64,000 nt of DNA from Solwaraspora sp. WMMD792. GTDB lineage: Bacteria > Actinomycetota > Actinomycetes > Mycobacteriales > Micromonosporaceae. The notes beneath the pieces are model-generated. The model saw only the letters and a list, made by a program, of their open reading frames with translations. It was not told where the DNA came from and ran no database searches. Positions 41,002-49,551 of this stretch are shown piece by piece; the first letter of the stretch is position 1, and every line of letters starts with the position of its first letter. A program made the translations under genes and the position numbers. The DNA is taken from contig NZ_JARUBH010000009.1 of the NCBI RefSeq assembly GCF_029626105.1, forward strand, positions 434,001 to 498,000. Direction: 5' to 3'.

Positions 41002-43557
41002 CTACACCGTCACCTGGGTGCTCAGGCCCGGCTCGCCAGCTTCCTCGGTGTCGAGCGAGGCGACCCGGCCGGCGGCACGCAGATCCTCCGCGACGTCGCC
41101 GAGTGCGACCAGCATCGCCGGCTCGGCACGGACCAGGACCTTCGACACGTTCGCCCGCATAGACAGCTTCGCTTCCGACTTGGCCTTGCGGATCGCGGCG
41201 ATGACCTGGCTGGCGACGGTCAGCGCCGTCGAGTCGGCACCATCGGCCGCCGCCCGCAGCTCGTCACCCGTCGGCCAGGCAGCCCGGTGCACCGTGCCGG
41301 TGTGCCACCAGGACCACACCTCCTCGGCGACGAAGGGTAGGAACGGCGCGAACAGTCGCAGCAGCGTGGCCAGAGCGATGGTCAGCGCGGCGCGGGCGGA
41401 CTCGGCTGGGGCGGAGCCGCGTTCGCCGTACCCCCGGCTCTTGGCCAGCTCAAGGTAGTCGTCGCAGAACCGCCAGAAGAACTGCTCGACGCCTTCCAGG
41501 GCGCGGGCGTAGTCGTAGCCGTCCAGCGCGGCGGTGGCGTCCTCGACCACGCTGGCCAGCTCCGCCAGCATCGCCCGGTCCAGCGCTTCGGTCACGGTGG
41601 CCGACTCGGCGGGAGCGCCCAGGCCGAGCACGAACCGGCTGGCGTTGAGGATCTTCATCGCCAGCCGGCGACCGACCTTCATCTGCCCGGTGTCGAACGC
41701 GGTGTCGGTGCCCGGGCGGCCGTTGACCGCCCAGTAGCGGGCCGCGTCGGATCCGTACTCCTCCAGCAGCGCCAGCGGAGTGACGACGTTGCCCTTGGAT
41801 TTCGACATCTTCTTGCGGTCCGGGTCGAGGACCCAGCCGGAGATCGCCGCATGCGACCACGGCAGGCTGTCATGCTCCAGATGCGACCGTACGACGCTGG
41901 AAAACAGCCAGGTCCGGATGATCTCGTGCGCTTGGGGCCGCAGGTCCATCGGGAACACCCGCAGGAACAGGTCGTCGTCGGTGCCCCACTTGCCGGCGAT
42001 CTGCGGCGTCAACGAGGACGTGGCCCAGGTGTCCATGACGTCCGGGTCGCCGACGAAGCCACCGGGGGTTCCCCGCTGCCAGGCCTGGTAATCCGGCGGA
42101 GTGTCCACGCTCGGGTCCACCGGCAACGCCGTCTCGTCGGGCAGGATCGGCTGGTCGTGGACCGGCTCGCCATGCTCGTCGAGGGGGTACCAGACCGGGA
42201 TCGGCACCCCGAAGAACCGCTGCCGGCTGACCAGCCAGTCCCCGGTCAGGCCGCCGACCCAGCCTTCGTAGCGGGCCCGCATGTACTCCGGCTGCCAGGC
42301 CAGCTCCCGGCCCCGGTCCAACAGGGCCTCCCGCAGATCGGTTTCCCGGCCCCCGTTGCGCAGGTACCACTGCCGGGTCGTGACGATCTCCAGTGGCTTG
42401 TCGCCGCGCTCGTAGAACTTCACCGGATGCGTGATCTTCTCTGGCTCACCGACCAGCTCGCCGGACGCGCGCAGCAGCGCCACCACCCGTTCCCGGGCGG
42501 TGTGCATGGTGGCCCCGACCAGTTCGGCGTAGGCCGCGCGTGCCTGCGGGTCGTCCAGGCCGGGCGGCGGGTCGGCCAGGACCCGCCCGTCCCGGCCGAC
42601 GATCGGCCGGGTGGCCAGCTGCAGCTCGCGCCACCACAGCACGTCGGTCAGGTCGCCGAAGGTGCAGATCATGGCGATGCCGGTGCCCTTGTCGGGGGCC
42701 GCGAGCCGGTGCGCGGTGACTGGGACCTCGATCCCGAACAGCGGGGTACGGACGGTGGCGCCCACCAGGTCGCGGTACCGCTCGTCATCCGGATGCGCCA
42801 CCAGTGCCACGCATGCCGGCAGCAACTCCGGCCGGGTGGTCATGATGTGCACCGGGCTGCCGTCCGGCCGGTGGAACGCCACCCGATGCTGCGCCCCGGG
42901 CCGCTCCCGGTCCTCCAGCTCCGCCTGCGCGACCGCGGTCCGGTACGTGACGTCCCAGAGCGTCGGCGCCTCGGACAGGTACGCCTCACCGCGCGTGACG
43001 TTGCGCAGAAACGCCCGCTGCGACACCCGCCGCGCGTCGGCGTCGATGGTCTGATAGGTCAGCTGCCAGTCGACCGACAGCCCCAACCGCCGCCACAGCT
43101 GCTCGAACACCTGCTCGTCGGCGACCGTCAACCGCTCACACAACTCGATGAAGTTGCGCCGGGACACCTGAATCTCCGACTTGCCTGGCTGTTCCGGCGG
43201 GGTGAAATCCGGGTCGTACGGCAGTGAGGGGTCGCAGCGCACCCCGAAGAAGTTCTGCACCCGGCGCTCGGTGGGCAGGCCGTTGTCGTCCCAGCCCATC
43301 GGGTAGAACACCGCCTTGCCGCGCATCCGCTGATACCGGGCGATGACGTCGGTGTGGGTGTACGAGAACACGTGACCGACGTGCAGCGACCCGCTGACCG
43401 TGGGCGGCGGTGTGTCGATGGAGTACACCCCGGCTCGGTCGGCGGACCGGTCGAACCGGTATACGCCCTGCTCCTCCCAGCGACGCGCCCACTTGTCTTC
43501 CAGCCCGTTCAACGACGGTGCCGACGGAACGGCGAAGCCCGCAGAGGTGTCAGCCAT
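41002..43557 (-). CDS. valS: Valine--tRNA ligase
   Basis: 851 residues. Class I synthetase with the HIGH-type motif HVGH (residues 59-62) in GSLHVGHVFSY and KMSKS at residues 583-587. The editing domain lies between (VHIMTTRPELLPACVALVAH). The anticodon-binding domain is near the C-terminus, but the long C-terminal coiled coil of most bacterial ValRS is missing; it ends at LSTQVTV. It charges tRNA-Val. No T-box leader is visible in the short upstream gap. It may be one of two ValRS types in such genomes (inference). Confidence 0.97.
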   Translation of the reverse strand: MADTSAGFAVPSAPSLNGLEDKWARRWEEQGVYRFDRSADRAGVYSIDTPPPTVSGSLHVGHVFSYTHTDVIARYQRMRGKAVFYPMGWDDNGLPTERRVQNFFGVRCDPSLPYDPDFTPPEQPGKSEIQVSRRNFIELCERLTVADEQVFEQLWRRLGLSVDWQLTYQTIDADARRVSQRAFLRNVTRGEAYLSEAPTLWDVTYRTAVAQAELEDRERPGAQHRVAFHRPDGSPVHIMTTRPELLPACVALVAHPDDERYRDLVGATVRTPLFGIEVPVTAHRLAAPDKGTGIAMICTFGDLTDVLWWRELQLATRPIVGRDGRVLADPPPGLDDPQARAAYAELVGATMHTARERVVALLRASGELVGEPEKITHPVKFYERGDKPLEIVTTRQWYLRNGGRETDLREALLDRGRELAWQPEYMRARYEGWVGGLTGDWLVSRQRFFGVPIPVWYPLDEHGEPVHDQPILPDETALPVDPSVDTPPDYQAWQRGTPGGFVGDPDVMDTWATSSLTPQIAGKWGTDDDLFLRVFPMDLRPQAHEIIRTWLFSSVVRSHLEHDSLPWSHAAISGWVLDPDRKKMSKSKGNVVTPLALLEEYGSDAARYWAVNGRPGTDTAFDTGQMKVGRRLAMKILNASRFVLGLGAPAESATVTEALDRAMLAELASVVEDATAALDGYDYARALEGVEQFFWRFCDDYLELAKSRGYGERGSAPAESARAALTIALATLLRLFAPFLPFVAEEVWSWWHTGTVHRAAWPTGDELRAAADGADSTALTVASQVIAAIRKAKSEAKLSMRANVSKVLVRAEPAMLVALGDVAEDLRAAGRVASLDTEEAGEPGLSTQVTV

Positions 43558-43671
43558 AGCTGGTCATGCTACGGTCGGCCGCCGCCCGCCCGGCAAGGAA
43601 TTTCCTGCTCCCGGTCGTGGCGGCAGCATCTCAGCGACGTACGTGGAACCCGGGCGGGCGGGCAGTGGAAT

Positions 43672-46600
43672 TCAACTGCTCGGCCAACCATCCAGTTGAC
43701 CGAGCTGCTCGGACAGTTCCGTAGCCACCTGCTCCGGTTCGGCCAGGCAACGCCATGCGGGCACCCGGCGGACGGTGCCGTGGTGGGCGGCGACGTCGAG
43801 GCGGGCGAGGACCTTGCGCAGGGCGCGACCGGACGGATCGCCGGCCGGGTCGTCGACGTAGACGGCGATCTCCCGACCAGCCTGCCGGATGACGAGATCG
43901 GCGGTCTGCCCGGCCACGGCGACGTCCCGTTGTACGGCGACCCCGGCCTCGCGCAGGGCACGGTGCAGCTGATCGGCGGGCCCCGGGGCGGCGTCCGGCA
44001 GCGCTGCGGTCGACCTGTGGCCGAGGGCCACGGCGGTGAGCAGGCCCCGTTGGCCCGACCACCACGACCGGTCGCCGACGACGACGAGCTGGGACCGGGC
44101 CCGGGTGATGGCGACGTTCCACAGGTTCGTCTGGTGGGCGAGCCAGTCCCGGGTGCGGTCACCGATGCCGTGGGCACCGACCGGTGAGACGACCATGATG
44201 TCGCGTTCGCTGCCCTGGAACCGGTGGATGGTCGCGCAGAGCAGGTTCTCGGACAGGTCGGCGGCATAAAGCGCGGACTTCAGGCCGCGCTGCTGCGCGG
44301 CGAGCGGTGTGACTACTCCGATGGATGCCTCCGGGAAGGCCGCGCGAAGCTCGGCCACTTCGGTCACCACCGCCGCGATCTCGACGTCGTTGCGTCCGGA
44401 CCCGGTCGGTCCGTAGCTGTACGTGCCCGGCACGTCGCGCCACCGTACGGCCGGTTCGGCGGGCGCGGTCAGTCGGGCCGGATCGGTCAACACGGTGAGC
44501 CGGCCCTGGTACACCTCCCGGTTCGGGGCGTCGACGATGTCCGGGTGGCAGCGGTAGTGCTCGTCGAGCAGATAGGCCGTGCCGGCCGCTGCGGCGAACG
44601 CGTCGTACGCCGAATGGCGTGCGTAGCGCAGCCGTCGGGTGTTCAACCATTCGGTGCCCAGCCCGGCCTTGACCTGTTCGGCGAGATCGTCGGCGTCGGT
44701 AAGCTCGACGACGGGCGGCAACTGCCGGGGGTCACCGATGATCAGTGCCCGTTTGGCGCGGTACAGCATGGGCAGGATCGCCGGTACGGTGCACTGCGCG
44801 GCCTCGTCGATCACGACGAGGTCGTACATCGCCGGTTCCCGCCGCATCCATCGCACGGAGAGCGCCGTCACGGCCCAGCCCGGCAGCACCCGGAGCAGCT
44901 CCGGAAAGTAGGCCCAGCTGTCCGGCTTGGCCTTGGCCATCTCGTCGGCCCGGTTCTGCAGCAGCCGGGCCCCGGACGTCACCCGATGAGCGATCTGGGC
45001 GCGCAGCAGTTCGATGCTGCGCCTGGGCCGCTCGACGCCGATGAGTTCGGTCAACCGCTGCCAGGACGTCTCGGCAGTGGGCAGCGCGTCGGCCTGGCGC
45101 CGACAGTCCCGCCACCGCAGCTCGATGACGGCACGTTCACCGAGGGTCCGGATGGCATCCGGGTCGTCGGCGCCGTGCCGACGTAGCCGCCAGCGGTACC
45201 ACCAGCCGAGCCACCGGCTGTTCAGGGCACGGTCAGTGAGTTGGTGCAGCCGCGCGAGCGCCGCGTCGTCGTCCGGCAGCTCGACCGCTGCGGCATCGCG
45301 GCCGGCCCGGTGCTCGTGGCCGGCCCGGTGTTCGCGGCGCAGCCCCGGTCGGCGCTCGGCCGCGAGGTCGGCCAGGTCGCGTTCGAGCAGCCGCTGATCG
45401 TCCAGGCTCTGCCGCAGGCCGTTGATTTCGTCGGCGATCAGGTGGAGTTCGTACAGCGGTGTCCGATCGTCGGGCGCCAGGTGGCTTTCGGCCGGCGGGT
45501 ACGCGGCGAACAGGTCGGCGATGTGCTTCGGCTCCTGCAGCCGATGCTCCTTGTTCCCGGTGCGCAGCACCAGCCCGGGACCGACCAGCTCGCCGACCCG
45601 GCCGAACACCGCGTCCACCGCCTGGTTGCTGGTGGAGCCGATCAGCACGCTCTGGCCGGCGGCGGTGGCGGTGGCGAGCAGCGCGGTGACCAGTTGGCTC
45701 TTACCCGTCCCCGGTGGACCCTGCGCGACGGTCAACGGCTGCGACATCGCGGCCCGGATGATCTCCTCCTGCGCCTCGTTGGCCGGAGCCAGTGCGACGG
45801 TCGCGATCGGTGCCGGAGCCTCCTCGCCCGGGCCCGCCGCGAGGGTTGCCAACGCCGTCCGGTCGATGAGCCGTGGATTCTTGATCATGCTCTGCAGGTC
45901 GACGACGAGTTGCTGCTGCGGTGAGGCCGTGGCGTCGACGGAGTAGAGCAGCGCGGCGTTCTGCACCCGGTCGAGTGGCCCGGGTCGCGGTGGGCCGACC
46001 AGCGCAGTCGGGTCGAGGTCCGCCACCGGAGTCATACCGAACGTCTTCATCAGCAGGTCGACGGTGGCGGTGAGGGCCGCCGGGTCACCGGGTACGAAGA
46101 CCTGCTCGACCCGTTGCAGCAGTTCGTCGGACTCCACGTCGGACAACTGCAGCAGGTCGAGCAGCGCCGGGCCGGGCCGTGGCGGGAAGCAGGCGTGCAC
46201 GACATTGTCGGTGCCCACCGTGACGTCGCAGATCAGTAGCGGCGTCAACCGTACCGGCTGCTGCCTGGCGGGTCGGACCGCGACGACCGGATAGCCGTAC
46301 TGCAACTCCTTGCCGTCGTCGCGGGCCCGGGCGGCCAGCGCGGATGCCCGGCCGGTCAACCGGACCGGCGAGGCCGCCGTGAACACCGCCTCGGCACCCG
46401 CCGGTGCCGGAACGTACGTGCTGACCGCCTGCGGGTCGATGAAGGACCGCAGGGCGGCCGAGCGCTCCATGCAGTTGACGTAGTAGGTGATCAGGCGGCG
46501 CCACTGGTCAGCGTCGAACGGGGCGTCGTCGGCGGGGCTGGTCGGGCCGGTGTCAGGTCGCGCCTGGGCGGCCGCCGAGTCCGGCGCGGTGACCAGCCGG

Positions 46601-47304
46601 ATGGGTTCGGTCACCCCCTCGCTCGATTCGACCGGCGAGTGCTGCCGACGTCGGGCCATCTCGGTCATCGCGTAACGGGCGAGGTCGTTGGTGGTGACCC
46701 AGCCGTCGGCGGATCCGCCGGCCGCGCCGCGCAACCCCTCGAGCAGCACCTCGGTGAACACCGACGGCCGATCGGGCCCTTGCGCCTTTGCCGCCTTCAT
46801 GTGCGTGCTGGAGGTCAGGACGAAGGTGCCTCGTTCGCGCTTGCCCCGGCGAGGTTCCTCCCGTACGCCGCCCCGGAACCTGTGCCGTGCGGTGAAGGCT
46901 CCGGAGAAGCAACAGTCGAGCAGGACGACCTTCTGACTGGCCTTGGTGTTGTTCAGCAGATGCCGCAGGGTGCCGTCGACGTCGAAGGCGGTGGCGTGCA
47001 GCTGTCCGGCGTGGGAATCCGTGGCGGTGAGAAACAGCGACTCCCGGTCCTCGTGCAGCACGCCGTGTCCGGAGTAGTACAGCAGGGCCAGGTCGTCTCT
47101 GCCACACCGGCCGTAGAATTCCTCGACGACCTGGCGTAGGTGTGCGACCGGCAGGTCCAGTTGGGCGTCGACGGTGTCGAAGCCGCCGCTGCCGTCGAGT
47201 AGCGTCTTGAGCTGGGTGACGTCCTGGCGTACCGAGGGCAGTGCCGGGAGTCGCCGATCGGCGTGGTAGCTGGCTGTGCCGAGCAGCAGCGCGTGCCGGC
47301 CCAT
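43672..47304 (-). CDS. Caspase-like protease / UPF1-like helicase / PD-(D/E)XK-like fusion
   Basis: 1210 residues. Residues 1-240 form a C14 caspase domain: LALLYYSGHGVL (His80) and VVLLDCCFSGAF (Cys132) are the catalytic dyad. An unassigned alpha/beta linker runs to about 500. A superfamily 1 helicase follows: Walker A GPPGTGKS 529-536, DEAA 833-836, GDPRQLPPV 857-865, IHRFQGSERD and NVAITRAR 1063-1070. A charged insertion splits the helicase at about 640-700. The last 100 residues resemble a DUF559/Vsr-type nuclease fold (ADLVIR, then IAVYVDDP), with Tyr replacing the usual Glu. It overlaps the EACC1-like gene in TGATG. It is a likely NTP-driven, protease-armed conflict system. Confidence 0.85.
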   Translation of the reverse strand: MGRHALLLGTASYHADRRLPALPSVRQDVTQLKTLLDGSGGFDTVDAQLDLPVAHLRQVVEEFYGRCGRDDLALLYYSGHGVLHEDRESLFLTATDSHAGQLHATAFDVDGTLRHLLNNTKASQKVVLLDCCFSGAFTARHRFRGGVREEPRRGKRERGTFVLTSSTHMKAAKAQGPDRPSVFTEVLLEGLRGAAGGSADGWVTTNDLARYAMTEMARRRQHSPVESSEGVTEPIRLVTAPDSAAAQARPDTGPTSPADDAPFDADQWRRLITYYVNCMERSAALRSFIDPQAVSTYVPAPAGAEAVFTAASPVRLTGRASALAARARDDGKELQYGYPVVAVRPARQQPVRLTPLLICDVTVGTDNVVHACFPPRPGPALLDLLQLSDVESDELLQRVEQVFVPGDPAALTATVDLLMKTFGMTPVADLDPTALVGPPRPGPLDRVQNAALLYSVDATASPQQQLVVDLQSMIKNPRLIDRTALATLAAGPGEEAPAPIATVALAPANEAQEEIIRAAMSQPLTVAQGPPGTGKSQLVTALLATATAAGQSVLIGSTSNQAVDAVFGRVGELVGPGLVLRTGNKEHRLQEPKHIADLFAAYPPAESHLAPDDRTPLYELHLIADEINGLRQSLDDQRLLERDLADLAAERRPGLRREHRAGHEHRAGRDAAAVELPDDDAALARLHQLTDRALNSRWLGWWYRWRLRRHGADDPDAIRTLGERAVIELRWRDCRRQADALPTAETSWQRLTELIGVERPRRSIELLRAQIAHRVTSGARLLQNRADEMAKAKPDSWAYFPELLRVLPGWAVTALSVRWMRREPAMYDLVVIDEAAQCTVPAILPMLYRAKRALIIGDPRQLPPVVELTDADDLAEQVKAGLGTEWLNTRRLRYARHSAYDAFAAAAGTAYLLDEHYRCHPDIVDAPNREVYQGRLTVLTDPARLTAPAEPAVRWRDVPGTYSYGPTGSGRNDVEIAAVVTEVAELRAAFPEASIGVVTPLAAQQRGLKSALYAADLSENLLCATIHRFQGSERDIMVVSPVGAHGIGDRTRDWLAHQTNLWNVAITRARSQLVVVGDRSWWSGQRGLLTAVALGHRSTAALPDAAPGPADQLHRALREAGVAVQRDVAVAGQTADLVIRQAGREIAVYVDDPAGDPSGRALRKVLARLDVAAHHGTVRRVPAWRCLAEPEQVATELSEQLGQLDGWPSS

Positions 47305-47681
47305 CAGCGGTGGCCCGCTTCGATCGCGGCCCGTACCGTCTCGATCAGTTCGGCGGTCTCTCCCCGGGTGGGCTGGTCGATCGTCAACTCGACGTCGCCG
47401 ACGCGCAGCTGGACGCGGCGGCCGGTGTGGCGTTGCAGGAACGCCGCGATCACATCGACCAGCGACTGTACGTATGAGGGGTCGACGCTGGTCAGTACGG
47501 TGACGGCTGCCAGGGCCAGCTCCGCGATGCCTTTGCTCGCCGGACCGGGGGCGAGCGGAATGCGCCGTACCTCCCCGACCTCACGAAGATCGTCTGCCAA
47601 CTCCTCGGTGAGCTGGTCGAGAACGAAATCGTCATCGCCGGTCAGCGGTGTGAAAGTGACCTCGACACGTACCTGCGACAC
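47304..47681 (-). CDS. EACC1-like small partner of the caspase-helicase
   Basis: 125 residues from GTG 47681, with GGAGGAGG upstream. The pattern is two beta-alpha units: VRVEVTFTPLTGDDD; RIPLAPGPASKGIAELALAA; then VIAAFLQRHTGRRVQLRVGD and ELIETVRAAIEAG. This strongly recalls effector-associated constant component 1, which accompanies caspases and other effectors in actinomycete and cyanobacterial conflict systems. It is translationally coupled to the caspase gene (one shared base in TGATG). It may sense, tether or restrain the effector. The family assignment is from memory of its pattern. Confidence 0.65.
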   Translation of the reverse strand: MSQVRVEVTFTPLTGDDDFVLDQLTEELADDLREVGEVRRIPLAPGPASKGIAELALAAVTVLTSVDPSYVQSLVDVIAAFLQRHTGRRVQLRVGDVELTIDQPTRGETAELIETVRAAIEAGHR

Positions 47682-47930
47682 GCAGCCTCCTCCTGTTTCG
47701 CGACGAGAAGGCTACGGAGTCGCCGATGCGGCCGGGCGCGTCTGTCGGCTATCCGATCGTGCCGACAACCGGTCGATGCCTGCCGCCCGATGGTCTCATC
47801 GACTGTCGTCGAATAACTGTTGGTTCAAGGACAGAAGCCTCGCCGGTCGGGAGAAGACGATGATGATTCACCTATGGGAATACGTCCGAGTAGAGACCAC
47901 CGGACACCCACCTCATCATCGGGAGGTTCC

Positions 47931-48908
47931 ATGGACAACATGGCACGCCGGACGCTCGGTGTCCTCGTCGCGACGGCGGCGTTGGCGCTGGCTGCCGCGG
48001 CGACACCCGCCGCGGCCACACCCACCAGCACTGTCGACATGGTCACCCCGGTCTCCGACACGGGCGAAACCATCAACCCGGCGGTCCTCGCCGAGCGGAT
48101 CGACGAGACGATGGTACGGGCCACCCGTCCGGCGGCGCGGCGCGGCGCTGACGGGACGGACCGGGTGCCCGCCGCTGAGGTCGAAGGCAAGACCGAGCCG
48201 GGCGAGATCGGCATCAGCAGCATCATCGGTACGGACAACCGTTACCAGACGACCCCGGCGGACTGGTGGCCGGCGAGCTCCACGGTCCAGATCACCCGTA
48301 CCTCCGGTGGCGTCACCCGGGGACACTGCACCGGTTGGATGATCGGTGCCGACACGCTGATCACCGCTGGGCACTGCGTCTATCCCCGTAACGGCACCGC
48401 GTGGTACCCGCGCAACGAGTTCACCGTCTGGCCGGGACGCGACGGCGGTTCCACGCCGTACGGCTCGTGCAGCGTGGCCAGCCTGCACTCGGTCGGGGGA
48501 TGGGTGAACAGCTTCACCAACGGCTACGACTACGGTGCGATGAAGCTCAACTGCACGGTCGGCAACAGCACCGGAACCTTCGGGTTCATGTGGACCTCCG
48601 CCAGCCAGAACGGCACGTCGACCTACAACCGGGGGTACAGCGGGGACAAGTCCTTCGGCACCCAGTGGGCCAGCTCCGACCAGATCCGGGTGACCCAGTC
48701 CACCGAGCTGTTCTACCATCACGACACGGTCGGCGGTAACAGCGGCGGACCGGTCTACACGTATGCGGTCACCGATTGCGGCCCCTGTGCGGTGGCGGTA
48801 CACGCGCACGGCTTCCACGGCAGCGGCGCCCCGAACAACAACCACAACAGCGGACCGCGCATCACCGAGCCTGTGTTCAACAACTTCCTCTACTGGCGCG
48901 ACCTGTAG
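47931..48908 (+). CDS. Secreted trypsin-like (S1/V8 type) serine protease
   Basis: 325 residues from ATG 47931, with GGGAGG at 47921-47926. A signal peptide (LGVLVATAALALAAAATPAA) is followed by an acidic propeptide, then the catalytic domain. The triad is His148 in TAGHCVYPR, Asp200 in NGYDYGAMKL and Ser271 in TVGGNSGGPVY. This glutamyl-endopeptidase/V8-like layout suggests cleavage after acidic residues, which is inference. It is divergent from the EACC1-caspase operon, with a 249-bp gap that holds nothing else recognised. A hairpin follows the stop. Confidence 0.9.
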   Translation: MDNMARRTLGVLVATAALALAAAATPAAATPTSTVDMVTPVSDTGETINPAVLAERIDETMVRATRPAARRGADGTDRVPAAEVEGKTEPGEIGISSIIGTDNRYQTTPADWWPASSTVQITRTSGGVTRGHCTGWMIGADTLITAGHCVYPRNGTAWYPRNEFTVWPGRDGGSTPYGSCSVASLHSVGGWVNSFTNGYDYGAMKLNCTVGNSTGTFGFMWTSASQNGTSTYNRGYSGDKSFGTQWASSDQIRVTQSTELFYHHDTVGGNSGGPVYTYAVTDCGPCAVAVHAHGFHGSGAPNNNHNSGPRITEPVFNNFLYWRDL

Positions 48909-48925
48909 TACGACGGACGGCCCTG

Positions 48926-48954
48926 TCCGGTGACCGCACAACCCGGTCGCCGGA
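48926..48954 (+). terminator. Hairpin after the serine protease gene
   Basis: TCCGGTGACCG and CGGTCGCCGGA form an 11-bp stem with one G:U pair and a 7-base loop, 18 bases after the stop codon. No T-run follows. Confidence 0.6.
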
Positions 48955-49032
48955 CGGGGTCGGCACGGCGGCGACGCCCAGCACCTCGCCACAGGTTCTT
49001 GATACTCTGTGTGATCGAACAATGGCGTGATG

Positions 49033-49086
49033 CGAAGACTGGCCATGAAACGACGACTGGCCGCGAAACGAGGACTGGCCATGAAA
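49033..49086 (+). repeat. Three imperfect 18-bp repeats at the lipoprotein start
   Basis: CGAAGACTGGCCATGAAA, CGACGACTGGCCGCGAAA and CGAGGACTGGCCATGAAA follow each other at 49033, 49051 and 49069. The first and third each carry an in-frame ATG and a purine-rich element, so the array duplicates a translation start. Confidence 0.9.
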
Positions 49087-49524
49087 CCAGTACGACGAGC
49101 GCTTCTGCCGGTGCTGTTCGTCAGCTTGCTGGTGGCGGGCTGCGCGACCGAATCATCGCGTTCGTCCGAGCCGTCGGCACCGACCAGCCCGGATGCCCCG
49201 GTCTCCGACCAGCGGGACGTTTCCTCGGCGTCGCCGGGTTCAGCGGCCGGTCGGGGTACGGCGATCATCGAGGTACGGAACCCGGCGGGTGAACCGTTGC
49301 CGGTGATCCCGGTGGAGGTCCGTACGGTCGACTGGCCGATGCCCGCAGAACTGTCCGAGGACATCGCCCGGATGACCGACGCGCGTGGTGAGTACACCTG
49401 GACCGATCTGCCACCGGGGGAGTACGAATTCACCGTACGGATTCCGGGCGAGGACGTCGCCGCGACCCGGCGGGTGACGGTGGTGGCCGAAGAAATCAGC
49501 CGGGTGCCGATGACCCTCGGCTGA
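49081..49524 (+). CDS. Small lipoprotein with a carboxypeptidase-regulatory-like (Ig) domain
   Basis: 147 residues from ATG 49081. The GAGGA in the third repeat serves as ribosome site, and this start gives a clean lipoprotein signal (MKPVRRALLPVLFVSLLVAG then Cys21). A Ser/Pro/Asp linker leads to a beta domain (GTAIIEVRNPAGEPLPVIPV, TDARGEYTWTDLPPGEYEFT) of the carboxypeptidase-regulatory/Cna-B-like kind, a common surface adhesion or structural fold. Earlier in-frame starts at 49027, 49030 and 49045 would add the repeat-encoded RLAMKRRLAAKRG tail. The function is unknown. Confidence 0.75.
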   Translation: MKPVRRALLPVLFVSLLVAGCATESSRSSEPSAPTSPDAPVSDQRDVSSASPGSAAGRGTAIIEVRNPAGEPLPVIPVEVRTVDWPMPAELSEDIARMTDARGEYTWTDLPPGEYEFTVRIPGEDVAATRRVTVVAEEISRVPMTLG

Positions 49525-49551
49525 TCAGCAGCCGGTCCGGCTGCGTACTCG

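Noticed and set aside
41851-43227. 458-codon rightward frame across valS
   Set aside because: Antisense shadow; valS has every class I motif.
43558-43671. T-box leader upstream of valS
   Set aside because: Only about 110 bases separate the genes, with no T-box sequence or tRNA-Val specifier stem seen.
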